Assembly (NCBI GenBank): GCA_945898045.1 | Contig: CAMDGG010000001.1 | Location: forward strand, 89,409 to 153,408 | Reading direction: 5' to 3' | From: a bacterium UBP8_UBA817 | GTDB taxonomy: Bacteria > Margulisbacteria > Marinamargulisbacteria > SXXA01 > SICP01 | DNA length: 64,000 nucleotides | Shown here: in pieces, positions 10,044 to 19,706 of the stretch | Layout: each line of letters begins with the position of its first letter | Numbering within the stretch: the first letter of the stretch is position 1 | Position numbers and translations under genes: made by a program | The notes under the pieces: generated by a model | What the model was told of the DNA's origin: nothing | Databases searched by the model: none | The model's input: only the letters and a program-made list of their open reading frames with translations

Positions 10044-12149
10044 TTGATCTTCCGTTCCCGACACTCTATTGGTAAAGTCTCCAAAACATCTTCTCGCTCA
10101 ATGGGTGCTAAGTACCAATCTCAGCGCACTGGTCAGCGCCGGATTTTTGCGTTTTTTCAAAAAATTCTTGTGTTTGCCATTATTGGTGGCGCATTTTCTT
10201 CTATCGTTTTAGGTGGCATGACGTTTTATTTATCCAGCAAACTCCCGGATGTCGATACGATCAGCACCTATATCCCTTCAGAAACCACCAAGATTTACTC
10301 TTCAGACGGGACTTTACTTGCAGATTTACACCACGAAGAAAATCGGGTTTTTATTCCCATAGAAAGAATCTCTCCCATTTTACAGAAATCTGTTATCGCT
10401 ATTGAAGACTCACGCTTTTATTCACACCACGGGGTAGATCCCATTGGGATATTACGTGCCATTGCGGTGGATATTAAATCGGGAGGGTTTGTACAAGGTG
10501 CCAGTACACTTACCCAACAATTGGCCAGAAATCTTTTTTTAAGTAAGCGCAAGCACCTTGGCCGAAAATTATCCGAAATGATGTTGGCTGTAGAAATTGA
10601 GCGAAAATATACCAAAACCGAAATTCTTGAAATGTACCTAAACCAAGTCTATTGGGGCCATAACGCATACGGAATAGAGTCTGCTTCTCAAATGTATTTT
10701 GGGAAATCTGCCAGTGATTTAACGCTTGCCGAATCGGCATTTTTAGTGGGTATTTTGAAGGGTCCCGAGCTGTATAGTCCCTTTAGAAACTACGAAGGCG
10801 CAAAATCTCGCCAACTAACAGCTTTGAAACGGATGAAAGAAATTAAGCTCATCACACAAGAAGATGCCGATATTGCTTACGCACAGCCGTTGCTACTGCT
10901 AAAACGCCAACGGTCTCGCTACAGAGCTCCCTATTTCACTACATACGTCATTCAAAAACTTTCTGACATGTATGGCGAAGCAGTCACCTATACCTCTGGC
11001 ATGAAAGTCTATACGACACTTGATTATAAAATGCAGGAAAAAGCCGAAGAAATTACGGCCAAATATGCAGAGATGGCGAAACAACCCGGCATTGTTGGTG
11101 GCGAACATGTTCCGAGCCTTAACTTTGACCAGTCGGCCCTACTCTCTATTGATCCTACAACCGGTTATATCAAAGCTATGCAAGGCGGCACGGATTTCCA
11201 GAAAACCCAATTTAACCGTACGGTACAGGCCTTGCGTCAGCCCGGATCCGCGTTTAAACCTTTTGTCTATTTGGCCGCCCTTGAAAAGGGGTTTTCTCCG
11301 GGCACACTTGTAGACGATTCTCCCATTACGTTTAGCTCTGTAAAAGGTGGTTATAGTCCCAAGAACTACACCAATCAGTATCTAGGTAAAATTCCTATGC
11401 GTCGCGCGCTTGAATTATCCATCAATATTATCGCCATCAAACTGAATGCGTTGGTAGGACCTCAAAACGTAGTTCGTATTGCCAAAACGCTTGGCATCTC
11501 AACACCTATTCGCCCCGTTTTATCACTTCCATTGGGTGCCAATGAAGTCACCATGATTGACATTACAAAAGCCTACGGCGTTTTCGCCAATCACGGACAC
11601 CTCGTAGAACCCACGTCTATTATGCGTATTGAAGATAGAGACGGCAATTTAATCTACGAAAGCCGCGTACATGATAAAGCTGTTTTTGATGAAAACTTAA
11701 TTGCTGCTCTGGTTGACATGATGCGTGGGGTTTTGAATTATGGAACAGGTCAAAACGCACGTATAGGCCGACCTGCAGCAGGTAAAACAGGTACAACATC
11801 AGATTATAAAGATGCCTGGTTTATTGGATTTGTTCCACAATTGGTCACCGCGACTTGGGTAGGTAACGACAACAATAAATCTATGAATAAAGTCACTGGA
11901 GGCGGTGTTCCCGCTTTAATGTGGCGCGAATTCATGACCTTTGCACTTAAAGATCTTCCAGCAAAAGATTTTGCAAGACCCTCTGGGCTTGTTCAGCGTG
12001 CCGTTAATTGGGATAGTGGAAAACCAAATGACTACAAACCCGACAGCTCAACAACGGTTGAAAGTTATTGGAAAGAGTTAGATGCCCCACCTCAGGATTT
12101 ACAAAAAAAATCCAAAGAATCACATGGATCAGATTTTTTTCAACTTTAA
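10044..12149 (+). CDS. Class A penicillin-binding protein (PBP1A type), bifunctional glycosyltransferase/transpeptidase
   Basis: Polymerises lipid II and cross-links glycan strands on the outer face of the inner membrane. A cytoplasmic basic N-terminus is followed by one membrane anchor (ILVFAIIGGAFSSIVLGG). The GT51 domain shows EDSRFYSHHGVDPIGILRA and QGASTLTQQLARNLFLS. The transpeptidase shows SxxK in PGSAFKPF, SxN in ELSINIIA and KTGT in AGKTGTTSDYKDAWF. Start: TTG 10044 is 10 nt after a strong AGGAGG (10028-10033); a TTG at 10005 would be in frame but has no ribosome-binding site. With this start the protein has 701 residues, normal for the family. trxB follows 22 nt later. Confidence 0.93.
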   Translation: MIFRSRHSIGKVSKTSSRSMGAKYQSQRTGQRRIFAFFQKILVFAIIGGAFSSIVLGGMTFYLSSKLPDVDTISTYIPSETTKIYSSDGTLLADLHHEENRVFIPIERISPILQKSVIAIEDSRFYSHHGVDPIGILRAIAVDIKSGGFVQGASTLTQQLARNLFLSKRKHLGRKLSEMMLAVEIERKYTKTEILEMYLNQVYWGHNAYGIESASQMYFGKSASDLTLAESAFLVGILKGPELYSPFRNYEGAKSRQLTALKRMKEIKLITQEDADIAYAQPLLLLKRQRSRYRAPYFTTYVIQKLSDMYGEAVTYTSGMKVYTTLDYKMQEKAEEITAKYAEMAKQPGIVGGEHVPSLNFDQSALLSIDPTTGYIKAMQGGTDFQKTQFNRTVQALRQPGSAFKPFVYLAALEKGFSPGTLVDDSPITFSSVKGGYSPKNYTNQYLGKIPMRRALELSINIIAIKLNALVGPQNVVRIAKTLGISTPIRPVLSLPLGANEVTMIDITKAYGVFANHGHLVEPTSIMRIEDRDGNLIYESRVHDKAVFDENLIAALVDMMRGVLNYGTGQNARIGRPAAGKTGTTSDYKDAWFIGFVPQLVTATWVGNDNNKSMNKVTGGGVPALMWREFMTFALKDLPAKDFARPSGLVQRAVNWDSGKPNDYKPDSSTTVESYWKELDAPPQDLQKKSKESHGSDFFQL

Positions 12150-12171
12150 CCTACTCTAAAAGGAGATACCC

Positions 12172-13113
12172 ATGACAGAATCTGTTGTTATTATTGGATC
12201 AGGCCCTTCGGGACACACGGCGGCTATTTATGTAGCAAGAGCCAGGCTCGAACCTCTCATGTTCGAGGGTGAAATGGCAGGTGGCGTAGCAGCTGGCGGA
12301 CAACTTACTACAACCACAGACGTAGAAAATTTTCCTGGGTTCCCAGAAGGCATTATGGGTCCCGAATTGATGTACAAGATGCGGGAACAGGCGATTCGTT
12401 GCGGAACTCGTATTGAAACCAAAACAGTTAATAAAATTGATGTATCTTCTAAGCCTTACAAAGTTTTTGTAGGCGATCAAATTATTTCTACCCAAAGCAT
12501 TATTATTGCAACAGGTGCAACGGCCAAACGGCTAGGCGTTCCAGGAGAATCTGAGCTTTGGCAGAAAGGCATCTCTGCTTGTGCAGTATGTGATGGCGGA
12601 CTTCCCCTTTTTAGAAATAAGCCGCTTGTGGTTGTTGGAGGTGGAGACACTGCAGCGGAAGAAGCAACTTATCTCACCAAATTTGCATCCAGCGTCACGA
12701 TGTTGGTTCGAACAGACCGTCTTAAAGCATCTAAAGCGATGCAAGAGCGTATTTTGCATCATCCTAAGATTCGCATTTTATGGAACACCGTTTTGACTGA
12801 AGCGCTTGGCGACAAATTGCTATCGCACGTTAAAGTCCATCATCAGGACACGAACACCACGTCTATCATAGACGCAGAAGGCCTCTTCTATGCGATTGGA
12901 CATAAACCTAATACAGATTTCTTGGAGGGCCAATTAGCACTAGATGACAGTGGCTATATCCTAACAAAACCCGGCACTGCAGAGACATCTGTACTGGGCG
13001 TTTTTGCGTGCGGGGATGTTCAGGACAAAGTCTATCGTCAGGCTATCACGGCCGCAGGAACAGGGTGTATGGCAGCACTAGAAGCTGAGAGATATCTTAG
13101 CGAGCACGTTTAA
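12172..13113 (+). CDS. trxB: Thioredoxin-disulfide reductase
   Basis: NADPH-dependent flavoprotein that reduces thioredoxin. FAD-binding motif GSGPSGHTAAIYVARA at the N-terminus, redox-active CAVC near residue 140 (SACAVCDGG), NADPH-binding VVGGGDTAAEEA, and the C-terminal FAD motif GVFACGDVQD. The 313-residue length is usual. A good AAGGAGAT ribosome-binding site precedes the ATG. The 3' end overlaps convergent lgt by 17 nt. Confidence 0.96.
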   Translation: MTESVVIIGSGPSGHTAAIYVARARLEPLMFEGEMAGGVAAGGQLTTTTDVENFPGFPEGIMGPELMYKMREQAIRCGTRIETKTVNKIDVSSKPYKVFVGDQIISTQSIIIATGATAKRLGVPGESELWQKGISACAVCDGGLPLFRNKPLVVVGGGDTAAEEATYLTKFASSVTMLVRTDRLKASKAMQERILHHPKIRILWNTVLTEALGDKLLSHVKVHHQDTNTTSIIDAEGLFYAIGHKPNTDFLEGQLALDDSGYILTKPGTAETSVLGVFACGDVQDKVYRQAITAAGTGCMAALEAERYLSEHV

Positions 13114-13867
13114 TAATTAGCCCTGCTCCCGCCACGATCATACATAGACTTAACATTTGGCCAATACTCACAAGCCCCCAGACGAGTCCAATTTGGGCGT
13201 CTGGTTCTCTCAGAAATTCCAAGCCAAATCGGATGGTGCCGTAGCCTACTACATAGAGGCCAAAAAGAACGCCACTTTTAAGCTGTGCTCTTTTCAAGAG
13301 TGTGTATAAGATCGCGAATAAAAGTACGCCTTCTAAACCTGCCTCATACAACTGAGAAGGATGTCGTGGCAAAGGCCCCCCATTCGGGAAGACCATGGCC
13401 CACGGAACAGAGGATACACGTCCATATAATTCGCCATTGATAAAATTACTTAACCGTCCAAGCGCAATACCAATTGTGGATCCCACACCTAATAAATCCA
13501 ATAGAATCCAGGCATTTTTTCGGAAGTGCTTTGCAAACATAAGCACCGCCGTCATCGCGCCCAATGCCCCGCCATGATAAGACATTCCCCCTTCCCAAAT
13601 CGCCAGGCATTTAACCCAGTGCGTCATATAATAAATGGGGTCATAAAATAGGATATAGCCTAGGCGCCCTCCGATTAATATGCCCAAAATCAAGTATGTT
13701 ATGACATTCAAGAGATCATCTGTAGTGAGATCCAGTCGATTCTTAAACTCTTTTCTCAAAAGAAATGCCGCGCCAACAATACCGACAACATAGGCCAAGC
13801 CGTACCATCTCAGTTCTATGGGTCCCATGGCTAAAAAAACAGGATTTATTTTAGGATAGATGATCAT
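13097..13867 (-). CDS. lgt: Prolipoprotein diacylglyceryl transferase
   Basis: Inner-membrane enzyme that transfers diacylglycerol from phosphatidylglycerol to the lipobox cysteine of prolipoproteins. The Lgt signature GRLSNFINGELYGR is present, as are WEGGMSYHGGALGA and RHPSQLYEA; the chain is largely hydrophobic with about seven membrane segments. At 256 residues it is normal. A GGGGAG ribosome-binding site lies about 11 nt before the ATG. Its presence fits the lipoprotein gene at 54.9 kb. Confidence 0.95.
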   Translation of the reverse strand: MIIYPKINPVFLAMGPIELRWYGLAYVVGIVGAAFLLRKEFKNRLDLTTDDLLNVITYLILGILIGGRLGYILFYDPIYYMTHWVKCLAIWEGGMSYHGGALGAMTAVLMFAKHFRKNAWILLDLLGVGSTIGIALGRLSNFINGELYGRVSSVPWAMVFPNGGPLPRHPSQLYEAGLEGVLLFAILYTLLKRAQLKSGVLFGLYVVGYGTIRFGLEFLREPDAQIGLVWGLVSIGQMLSLCMIVAGAGLIIKRAR

Positions 13868-13897
13868 TTTAAATCGCTCCCCATTTCAAGTGTCGGT

Positions 13898-13906
13898 TGG
13901 TATAAT
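13898..13906 (+). promoter_or_regulatory. Extended -10 promoter of fliH
   Basis: TGGTATAAT is a perfect TGn plus consensus -10. It ends 9 nt before the fliH ATG, so transcription would begin within about 3 nt of the start codon. There is no Shine-Dalgarno between promoter and ATG, which suggests a leaderless mRNA. Confidence 0.65.
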
Positions 13907-13915
13907 GATGCCATC

Positions 13916-14809
13916 ATGTCGATTCTAAAAGGTAGCAAATATAGTCAGGATCTCAAAGTAGAAGTCCCTATGCTTCAAATACATGAGTCGTACGGCAACA
14001 CAGAAAAGTCGTTGAATTTAAAATCTCAAAATCCCGCCTTGGTTAAGGGCGCTCAGGTTTCATTTGGAGCCCGTATGCTTATTGGCAAAATTAAAGATCT
14101 CAAAAACCAGGTTTCTCATGATACAGAAGACAGTTCGGACTACAGTTATGCAGAGTCATTTAAGGAACAGGCTAGTCATATACCGGCGCCGCCACCTCTT
14201 GATTTTAGTCTCGTTGACCATGAACTTGAATCTTATAGAACGGCTGGCATAGCTAAAATACAGTCTGAATTCAAACAACTCAGAACTGCAGAATTGGCCT
14301 CTTTAGAATCCGAAAAGAAACGGCTTTTAAATGAGGCTTACCAAGAGGGCCGCTCTAAATCCCAAGAGGAAATGGATTATTTTAGGCAACAAAAATCCCA
14401 AGAATATTTAGAAGCCATTAATGAATTATCTAATGTAAAAGCACAGCTTTTGGAAGCAAACAAAGAAGATCTTTTACGTCTTTCAACAAAAATTGCAGAA
14501 CAAATTTTAAATGCTGAACTCACTCAAACCCCACAGATCTACATTAATATTCTTGATGACGCGCTTAGCCACATTACCGATAAAGATCGGGTCATTATGC
14601 GGGTTAATCCAGAAGATGCGCTCTTGCTTCGAGATAAAAAAGAATTATTATCAAAACACCTGTCTGATATTCGTCATTTTATTATTCAAGAAGACGAAAG
14701 CATCTCTCGAGGCGGTTGCATTATTGATACCAAACTTGGATATATTGACTCTTCCATTAGCAGCAAATTAGAGATGATTGAAAACGCCCTCCTCTCTGTA
14801 GATCGTTAA
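13916..14809 (+). CDS. fliH: Flagellar assembly protein FliH / type III secretion stator-like protein
   Basis: Predicted peripheral-stalk protein that dimerises and regulates the export ATPase FliI at the base of the type III export gate. The 297-residue protein has a weakly conserved N-terminus, a long charged coiled coil (about residues 110-185, Glu/Lys/Gln-rich) and a C-terminal domain with ISRGGCIIDTKLGYIDSSI, typical of the FliH/YscL/V-ATPase E-subunit family. Identification leans on the directly following fliI (2 nt gap) and fliJ. It is preceded by an extended -10 promoter 9 nt from the ATG. Confidence 0.85.
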   Translation: MSILKGSKYSQDLKVEVPMLQIHESYGNTEKSLNLKSQNPALVKGAQVSFGARMLIGKIKDLKNQVSHDTEDSSDYSYAESFKEQASHIPAPPPLDFSLVDHELESYRTAGIAKIQSEFKQLRTAELASLESEKKRLLNEAYQEGRSKSQEEMDYFRQQKSQEYLEAINELSNVKAQLLEANKEDLLRLSTKIAEQILNAELTQTPQIYINILDDALSHITDKDRVIMRVNPEDALLLRDKKELLSKHLSDIRHFIIQEDESISRGGCIIDTKLGYIDSSISSKLEMIENALLSVDR

Positions 14810-14811
14810 CC

Positions 14812-16110
14812 ATGGATATTTCAGCTTACTTAGAAGCGATTCGAAAAGTAGACTTAGTTCGGGTTGTTGGAAAAGTGGTTCGTGTTGTGGGCTTGGTTAT
14901 CGAAGCGCAAGTGCAGGGCGTTTGTGTGATGGAACTCTGTAAGATCGAATTGGCTCCCGGAAAATGGATCCTGGCAGAAGTAGTAGGCTTCCGCGAAGAA
15001 CAAGTATTATTAATGCCCTTGGCGTCAATTAATGGCATTCGCCCTGGAAGCAAAGTCTTGGCAACGGGGCACCCTTTACAAGTGAAAGTAGGACCTAAGC
15101 TTTTAGGGCGTGTTTTAGATGGCTTGGGAAATCCCATTGATAACAAAGGGCCTCTTGAATGGGAAACGCTTTATGACATAGATCAAGACCCGCCGGACCC
15201 TATCTCTAGGCCACGTATTGATAAGATCTTAAAATCGGGCGTAAAGGCCATTGATGGCCTCCTGACACTAGGGAAAGGTCAACGGATTGGTATTTTTGCA
15301 GGATCGGGTGTTGGAAAGAGCACTTTAATGGGTATGCTCGCGCGTAACTGTGAAGCAGAAGTCAACGTGATCAGTCTTGTGGGAGAACGAGGGCGAGAGG
15401 TTAAAGACTTTATTGAGGAATCGCTGGGAGAAGAAGGTCTTAAGCAGTCGGTTGTTATTGCAGCAACATCGGATAACCCGCCCGTTGTTCGGCAAAAAGG
15501 GGCGCTTGTGGGCACCGCTGTTGCTGAATATTTTAGAGATCAAGGCAAAGATGTACTCTTTATGATGGACTCCGTTACCCGATTTGCCATGGCCCAACGT
15601 GAAATTGGGTTAGCAACAGGAGAACCGCCTACTACCAAGGGATATACGCCCTCTGTATTTGCTATGCTTCCCAGATTAATGGAACGTGCTGGAACTTCTG
15701 ACAAAGGAACGATTACAGCGATTTATACGGTTCTTGTGGACGGCGGGGATATGGATGAACCGGTTGCCGATGCAGCGCGGGGTATTTTAGATGGACACAT
15801 GGTTCTCTCTCGAGATCTTGCTGCAAAAAATCATTATCCCTGTATTGATATTGGCCCAAGTATTAGTCGTTTAATGTCAGTCGTTGCGACAAAAGAACAT
15901 AAAGTTGCCGCAGGAAAAATGCGTGGCGTGCTAGCACAATATCAAGAAGCTGAAGATTTAATTAATATTGGGGCCTATAGCAAAGGAAGTAATCCTAAAA
16001 TTGACTACGCTATTCAGAAAATTGATGCCGTAAATAGCTTTCTTCAACAAGGCACTTTTGACGATCCCCCCTTTGATCAAACTGTACAAGATCTTATTAA
16101 GATTTTCTAA
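14812..16110 (+). CDS. fliI: Flagellum-specific (type III secretion) ATPase FliI
   Basis: Hexameric ATPase that unfolds and feeds export substrates into the flagellar type III export apparatus. Walker A is GIFAGSGVGKSTLMG near residue 165, with KSGVKAIDGLLTLGKGQR just before, the hallmark of the FliI/YscN family. VSLVGERGREVKDFIEE and DGGDMDEPVADAARGILDGH are further family blocks. Length 432 residues is normal. The stop overlaps the fliJ ATG (TAATG). No other flagellar structural gene is in the window, so the rest of the apparatus must be elsewhere; a non-flagellar type III system cannot be excluded. Confidence 0.93.
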   Translation: MDISAYLEAIRKVDLVRVVGKVVRVVGLVIEAQVQGVCVMELCKIELAPGKWILAEVVGFREEQVLLMPLASINGIRPGSKVLATGHPLQVKVGPKLLGRVLDGLGNPIDNKGPLEWETLYDIDQDPPDPISRPRIDKILKSGVKAIDGLLTLGKGQRIGIFAGSGVGKSTLMGMLARNCEAEVNVISLVGERGREVKDFIEESLGEEGLKQSVVIAATSDNPPVVRQKGALVGTAVAEYFRDQGKDVLFMMDSVTRFAMAQREIGLATGEPPTTKGYTPSVFAMLPRLMERAGTSDKGTITAIYTVLVDGGDMDEPVADAARGILDGHMVLSRDLAAKNHYPCIDIGPSISRLMSVVATKEHKVAAGKMRGVLAQYQEAEDLINIGAYSKGSNPKIDYAIQKIDAVNSFLQQGTFDDPPFDQTVQDLIKIF

Positions 16111-16592
16111 TGGCCCATAAAGCAAAAAAGAGTAAACGGTTTAAATATGCACTTGAGTCACTCTTAAAAGTGCGCAAGATCTATGAAATGAAAGCCCAAG
16201 AAGCCTTTGGTCTAGCCGAGCTAAAGCTTATTGAAGAACAAAAAAAAGAAGAGGCTCTTAAACGTTTGCAAACACAACACTATCAAGAACTTCATGATCT
16301 AATCGCCTCTGGTGAAATTAGAGATGTTACAGAAATTAATAGGCGAAAAGCCCATTTAGATGTCTTGAAAGAAAAAATTGAACAGCAAATTCAAAAAACA
16401 AAAGAAGCGGAAGTTGAACGTGATCAGAAAAAAGAAGCCCTCATTGTTGCTCTAAAAGAGCGCAAGATTATCGAAAAAGATAGGGAACACAAACGAGAAG
16501 CCTGGCGAAAACTGATGGACAAAGAGAATGACAAATTTCTTGATGACATTTCTTCCGTAAGGTTTGTCAAAACACACATGCCCTCGCAGTAA
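16110..16592 (+). CDS. fliJ: FliJ-like flagellar export chaperone / central stalk protein
   Basis: Short (160 residues), almost entirely alpha-helical and very rich in Lys, Glu and Gln, predicted as a two-helix coiled coil like FliJ, which sits inside the FliI ring. Sequence motifs are weak in this family; the call rests on composition, size, FYALESLLKVRKIYEM-like N-terminus (KYALESLLKVRKIYEMK) and the TAATG coupling to fliI. Confidence 0.78.
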   Translation: MAHKAKKSKRFKYALESLLKVRKIYEMKAQEAFGLAELKLIEEQKKEEALKRLQTQHYQELHDLIASGEIRDVTEINRRKAHLDVLKEKIEQQIQKTKEAEVERDQKKEALIVALKERKIIEKDREHKREAWRKLMDKENDKFLDDISSVRFVKTHMPSQ

Positions 16593-16606
16593 GATTGAGC
16601 ATGCTA

Positions 16607-16615
16607 TGCTATACT
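16607..16615 (+). promoter_or_regulatory. Extended -10 promoter upstream of the 16.7 kb outer-membrane protein gene
   Basis: TGCTATACT fits TGn plus -10. It lies in the 75 nt gap after fliJ; unlike fliH the downstream gene has a normal leader with AGGAG at 16654-16658, 9 nt before its ATG. A convincing -35 hexamer is not visible. Confidence 0.5.
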
Positions 16616-16667
16616 CTTAAAAATCTATTTCTCATAAAAAATTAAATCCCGCGAGGAGTTCGTAGTT

Positions 16668-17843
16668 ATGAAAAAACATGCGCTACTGCTAAGTTCGTTT
16701 TTATTGATAGGCATTTCTTCGTTACAAGCTGGTATTTCTTATAACCTGAGTGATTTTGAAACACAAAACGCAGGTTTTTCTGTAGGAAATGTAAATCAAA
16801 ACGGCCAAAATCTTTTTAAAATTGGGGCAAGTCCAGACTTAACTTTCGGCCCCTTACAAGTTGGCTTAGATATTAATGCTTATATTGGTGGAAAGCCTCA
16901 TTCGTCTCTTCAGCCTATTGTACTAAGACGTATCGCTTACGATCATAATAGAATGGCAGGCATTGAATGGGGCCGTCTACAGCGTGTCACTTATGGGCAA
17001 GGTCTTCTAATGGACAATTATGATTCAGGAAGCCGTGGATCTGCTGAGCTCAACAACGATCAAGTAGGTCTAAAGGGATACTTAGATATTAATAACGTAC
17101 GTATTGATGCCTTAAATACTGCCAGCCAAGTTTTTGCAGGACGCCTTTCTTACACACTATCAGAAAGCTTTCTAATGGGAAGCCCTATCGTGTTTGGAGG
17201 AACCTATATTAAAGACCAAAATGGCATCAATGAAACTTTTCAAGGCGCAACAATTACACGCCCTAAACAAGAAGCATGGTCTGCAGACATCAGCCTCCCA
17301 ATAGGCGGCGCATTTTTCACCCCTTACATTGAATATGCAGAACTCACGAAAGGTCAAACCGGCAAAGGTGGCTCAGCAGGCATTAAAGGTGATTTTACGG
17401 TAGCGACTTACAAATTAGAATATCGCAATTTAGAAGCCGGCTTTATTCCTGCGCTCTTTAACGATACCTACGAGGCCACCAGTCTTGATTCGGCCAATGC
17501 CCCTAAAGAAAAGACCACTGGATTTCTAGGCGCCCTCTCTGCCTCTTTAAATGATTATATTAGGGGTGGCATTATTTATGAAAGCTATGAACATCGCGAC
17601 CCTATATTAACAGGTGCTATTGGATGGCGTAAAATTGGCAATATTACTGGCGTTGCAAATTACACGCGCTCTTTTACCGGAAAAGACAATGCCATTTTAA
17701 ATAGCGAAATCCTTTACTCCACAGACAATGGACTAGACTATGTTGTTCGCCTTAAACGAATTTATTTGCAAAATGGCCACGAGGAAGATTCGTACTCTGT
17801 AAGCCTTCGCTTTGGATTTAAAGCCCTAGGACTTCCTTTCTAA
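16668..17843 (+). CDS. Predicted outer-membrane beta-barrel protein, function unknown
   Basis: I do not recognise a named family. The first ~22 residues (MKKHALLLSSFLLIGISSLQA) are a clear Sec signal peptide. The mature 370 residues alternate polar and hydrophobic residues in short strands, are Gly/Asn/Tyr-rich, lack cysteine and end in an aromatic (LGLPF), all typical of porin-like beta-barrels. The segment AGIEWGRLQRVTYGQGLLMD is a distinctive block that may help searches. It has its own promoter and ribosome-binding site between fliJ and mnmG and is separated from mnmG by only 4 nt. A role as channel or adhesin is guesswork. Confidence 0.65.
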   Translation: MKKHALLLSSFLLIGISSLQAGISYNLSDFETQNAGFSVGNVNQNGQNLFKIGASPDLTFGPLQVGLDINAYIGGKPHSSLQPIVLRRIAYDHNRMAGIEWGRLQRVTYGQGLLMDNYDSGSRGSAELNNDQVGLKGYLDINNVRIDALNTASQVFAGRLSYTLSESFLMGSPIVFGGTYIKDQNGINETFQGATITRPKQEAWSADISLPIGGAFFTPYIEYAELTKGQTGKGGSAGIKGDFTVATYKLEYRNLEAGFIPALFNDTYEATSLDSANAPKEKTTGFLGALSASLNDYIRGGIIYESYEHRDPILTGAIGWRKIGNITGVANYTRSFTGKDNAILNSEILYSTDNGLDYVVRLKRIYLQNGHEEDSYSVSLRFGFKALGLPF

Positions 17844-17847
17844 ACTT

Positions 17848-19704
17848 ATGACCCAATCTGATTCCCCGTATGACGTCGTTATCATTGGGGGGGGGCATGC
17901 AGGCATAGAGGCTGCATTGGCTGCAGCCCGAATGGGCTGCAGAACCATCATGTTTACTCTTGGCCTAGATACAATTGGCCTCATGCCATGCAACCCCTCA
18001 ATTGGAGGGCCTGCAAAAGGGCAAATTGTTGGCGAAATTGATGCTCTCGGCGGTGAAATGGGGTTTGCTGCAGACCAAACTTTTATTCAAATGAAAGTAT
18101 TAAATAGATCTAGGGGCCCAGCCGTACAGTGCCTTCGATCTCAAAACGACAAAACACTCTATAACCAGTACATGAAGAGTAAAATACTTCATCAAGAAAA
18201 TTTAGAAGTCAAACAATCCATGATCAACGACTTTATTGTAGAAGACGGTATTATGAAAGGCGTTATTACTGATCTCGGAAAGTCATACTTCAGCAAAACC
18301 GTCGTCATTACAACCGGAACGTTCTTAAAAGGTAAAATTCATATTGGGATGCACAACCATTCCGCGGGTCGGTCAGGAGAAGCTAGCGCCGAATCTCTCT
18401 CGCAAAGCCTCGCAAAACTAGGTTTTAAATTAGGTCGCTTAAAAACAGGCACCCCGCCTCGTCTTGATGACCGGTCTATAGACTATTCAAAAATGACCTT
18501 GCAACCAGGAGACCCTCAGTTTTTACATTTCTCTTTCCGAACAACTTATAATGAACGCTTTAAAAATCAGATCCCTTGTCACCTCACACAAACGTGCCTT
18601 GCTACACATCAAATAATTTTAAATAACTTAGATCGGTCTCCCATGTTTCAAAAAGTCATTAAAGGAACAGGCGCACGGTACTGCCCCTCTATTGAAGACA
18701 AAGTCTTTAGGTTCTCAGATAAGGTAAGTCATCAAATTTTTATTGAGCCGGAAGGCCTCACTACAATTGAGCGCTATCCCCAAGGACTTAACACCTCTCT
18801 ACCTGAAGATGTGCAAGAAGCATTTTTAAGAACGATTCCAGGTTTAGAAAATGTCCATATTTTAAAGTCTGGCTATGCAGTCGAATATGATTTTGTATTT
18901 CCAAGTCAACTACGCGCAACACTTGAAACCAAATTAATTAAAAATTTATTTCTGGCAGGACAATTGAACGGAACCTCTGGATACGAAGAAGCTGCCGGCC
19001 AAGGCATTATCGCAGGAATCAACGCAGGATGTCGCGCAAAAGGACTTCCAGAATTTATCTTAAAAAGAGAAGAGTCTTTTATAGGTACTATGATTGATGA
19101 CTTGATTACAAAGAATGTTCATGAGCCCTATCGCATGATGACCTCTCGATCCGAATTTCGACTTTTACTCCGGCAAGACAATGCGACAACTCGTCTTAGC
19201 GAAAAAGCGCATGCGATTGGATTGATCACACAAGACCAAATTAATTTTATAAGAACACAACGCAGCCAAGTAGACGCCTATCTTGCCCACTGGAAAAGCA
19301 CCTCTATCAGCGCCGATATGGCCGATAAATTAAATCTAAAGCAACGGATGCCCTTCCAAGAACTTCTAAAGCGTCCAGAATTTGATTTTAAGACCCTGCT
19401 AGACCTCGGTCTTCTTTTAGAATCTGAAAAAGAACTCGCTGAACGTGCCCTCGTTGAAATAAAATATGCAGGTTATCTTGAAAAGCAAAAAAAAGAGATT
19501 GAAAAAGTCACGGCTTATGAAAACAAGACTATTCCCCCCACTCTAGATTTCAATAAAATCTTGGGCCTCAAAAAAGAAAGCCGTGAAAAATTCCAAAGCC
19601 TTAGACCCAATACGATTTATGAAGCAAAAAAAATTGCAGGCATCAACCCTGCAGACGTCATGATTCTTATTGTCTATCTAGAAAAAAAAGGGCTTCGCGC
19701 ATAA
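17848..19704 (+). CDS. mnmG: tRNA uridine-5-carboxymethylaminomethyl modification enzyme MnmG (GidA)
   Basis: FAD protein that with MnmE installs cmnm5 at wobble uridine of several tRNAs. N-terminal dinucleotide-binding motif DVVIIGGGHAGIEAALAAAR, then CNPSIGGPAKGQIVGEIDAL, KTGTPPRLD and GQLNGTSGYEEAAGQG are all diagnostic. Length 618 residues is normal. rsmG follows 2 nt later, the classic mnmG-rsmG pair near the origin; mnmE is not in the window. Confidence 0.97.
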   Translation: MTQSDSPYDVVIIGGGHAGIEAALAAARMGCRTIMFTLGLDTIGLMPCNPSIGGPAKGQIVGEIDALGGEMGFAADQTFIQMKVLNRSRGPAVQCLRSQNDKTLYNQYMKSKILHQENLEVKQSMINDFIVEDGIMKGVITDLGKSYFSKTVVITTGTFLKGKIHIGMHNHSAGRSGEASAESLSQSLAKLGFKLGRLKTGTPPRLDDRSIDYSKMTLQPGDPQFLHFSFRTTYNERFKNQIPCHLTQTCLATHQIILNNLDRSPMFQKVIKGTGARYCPSIEDKVFRFSDKVSHQIFIEPEGLTTIERYPQGLNTSLPEDVQEAFLRTIPGLENVHILKSGYAVEYDFVFPSQLRATLETKLIKNLFLAGQLNGTSGYEEAAGQGIIAGINAGCRAKGLPEFILKREESFIGTMIDDLITKNVHEPYRMMTSRSEFRLLLRQDNATTRLSEKAHAIGLITQDQINFIRTQRSQVDAYLAHWKSTSISADMADKLNLKQRMPFQELLKRPEFDFKTLLDLGLLLESEKELAERALVEIKYAGYLEKQKKEIEKVTAYENKTIPPTLDFNKILGLKKESREKFQSLRPNTIYEAKKIAGINPADVMILIVYLEKKGLRA

Positions 19705-19706
19705 TT

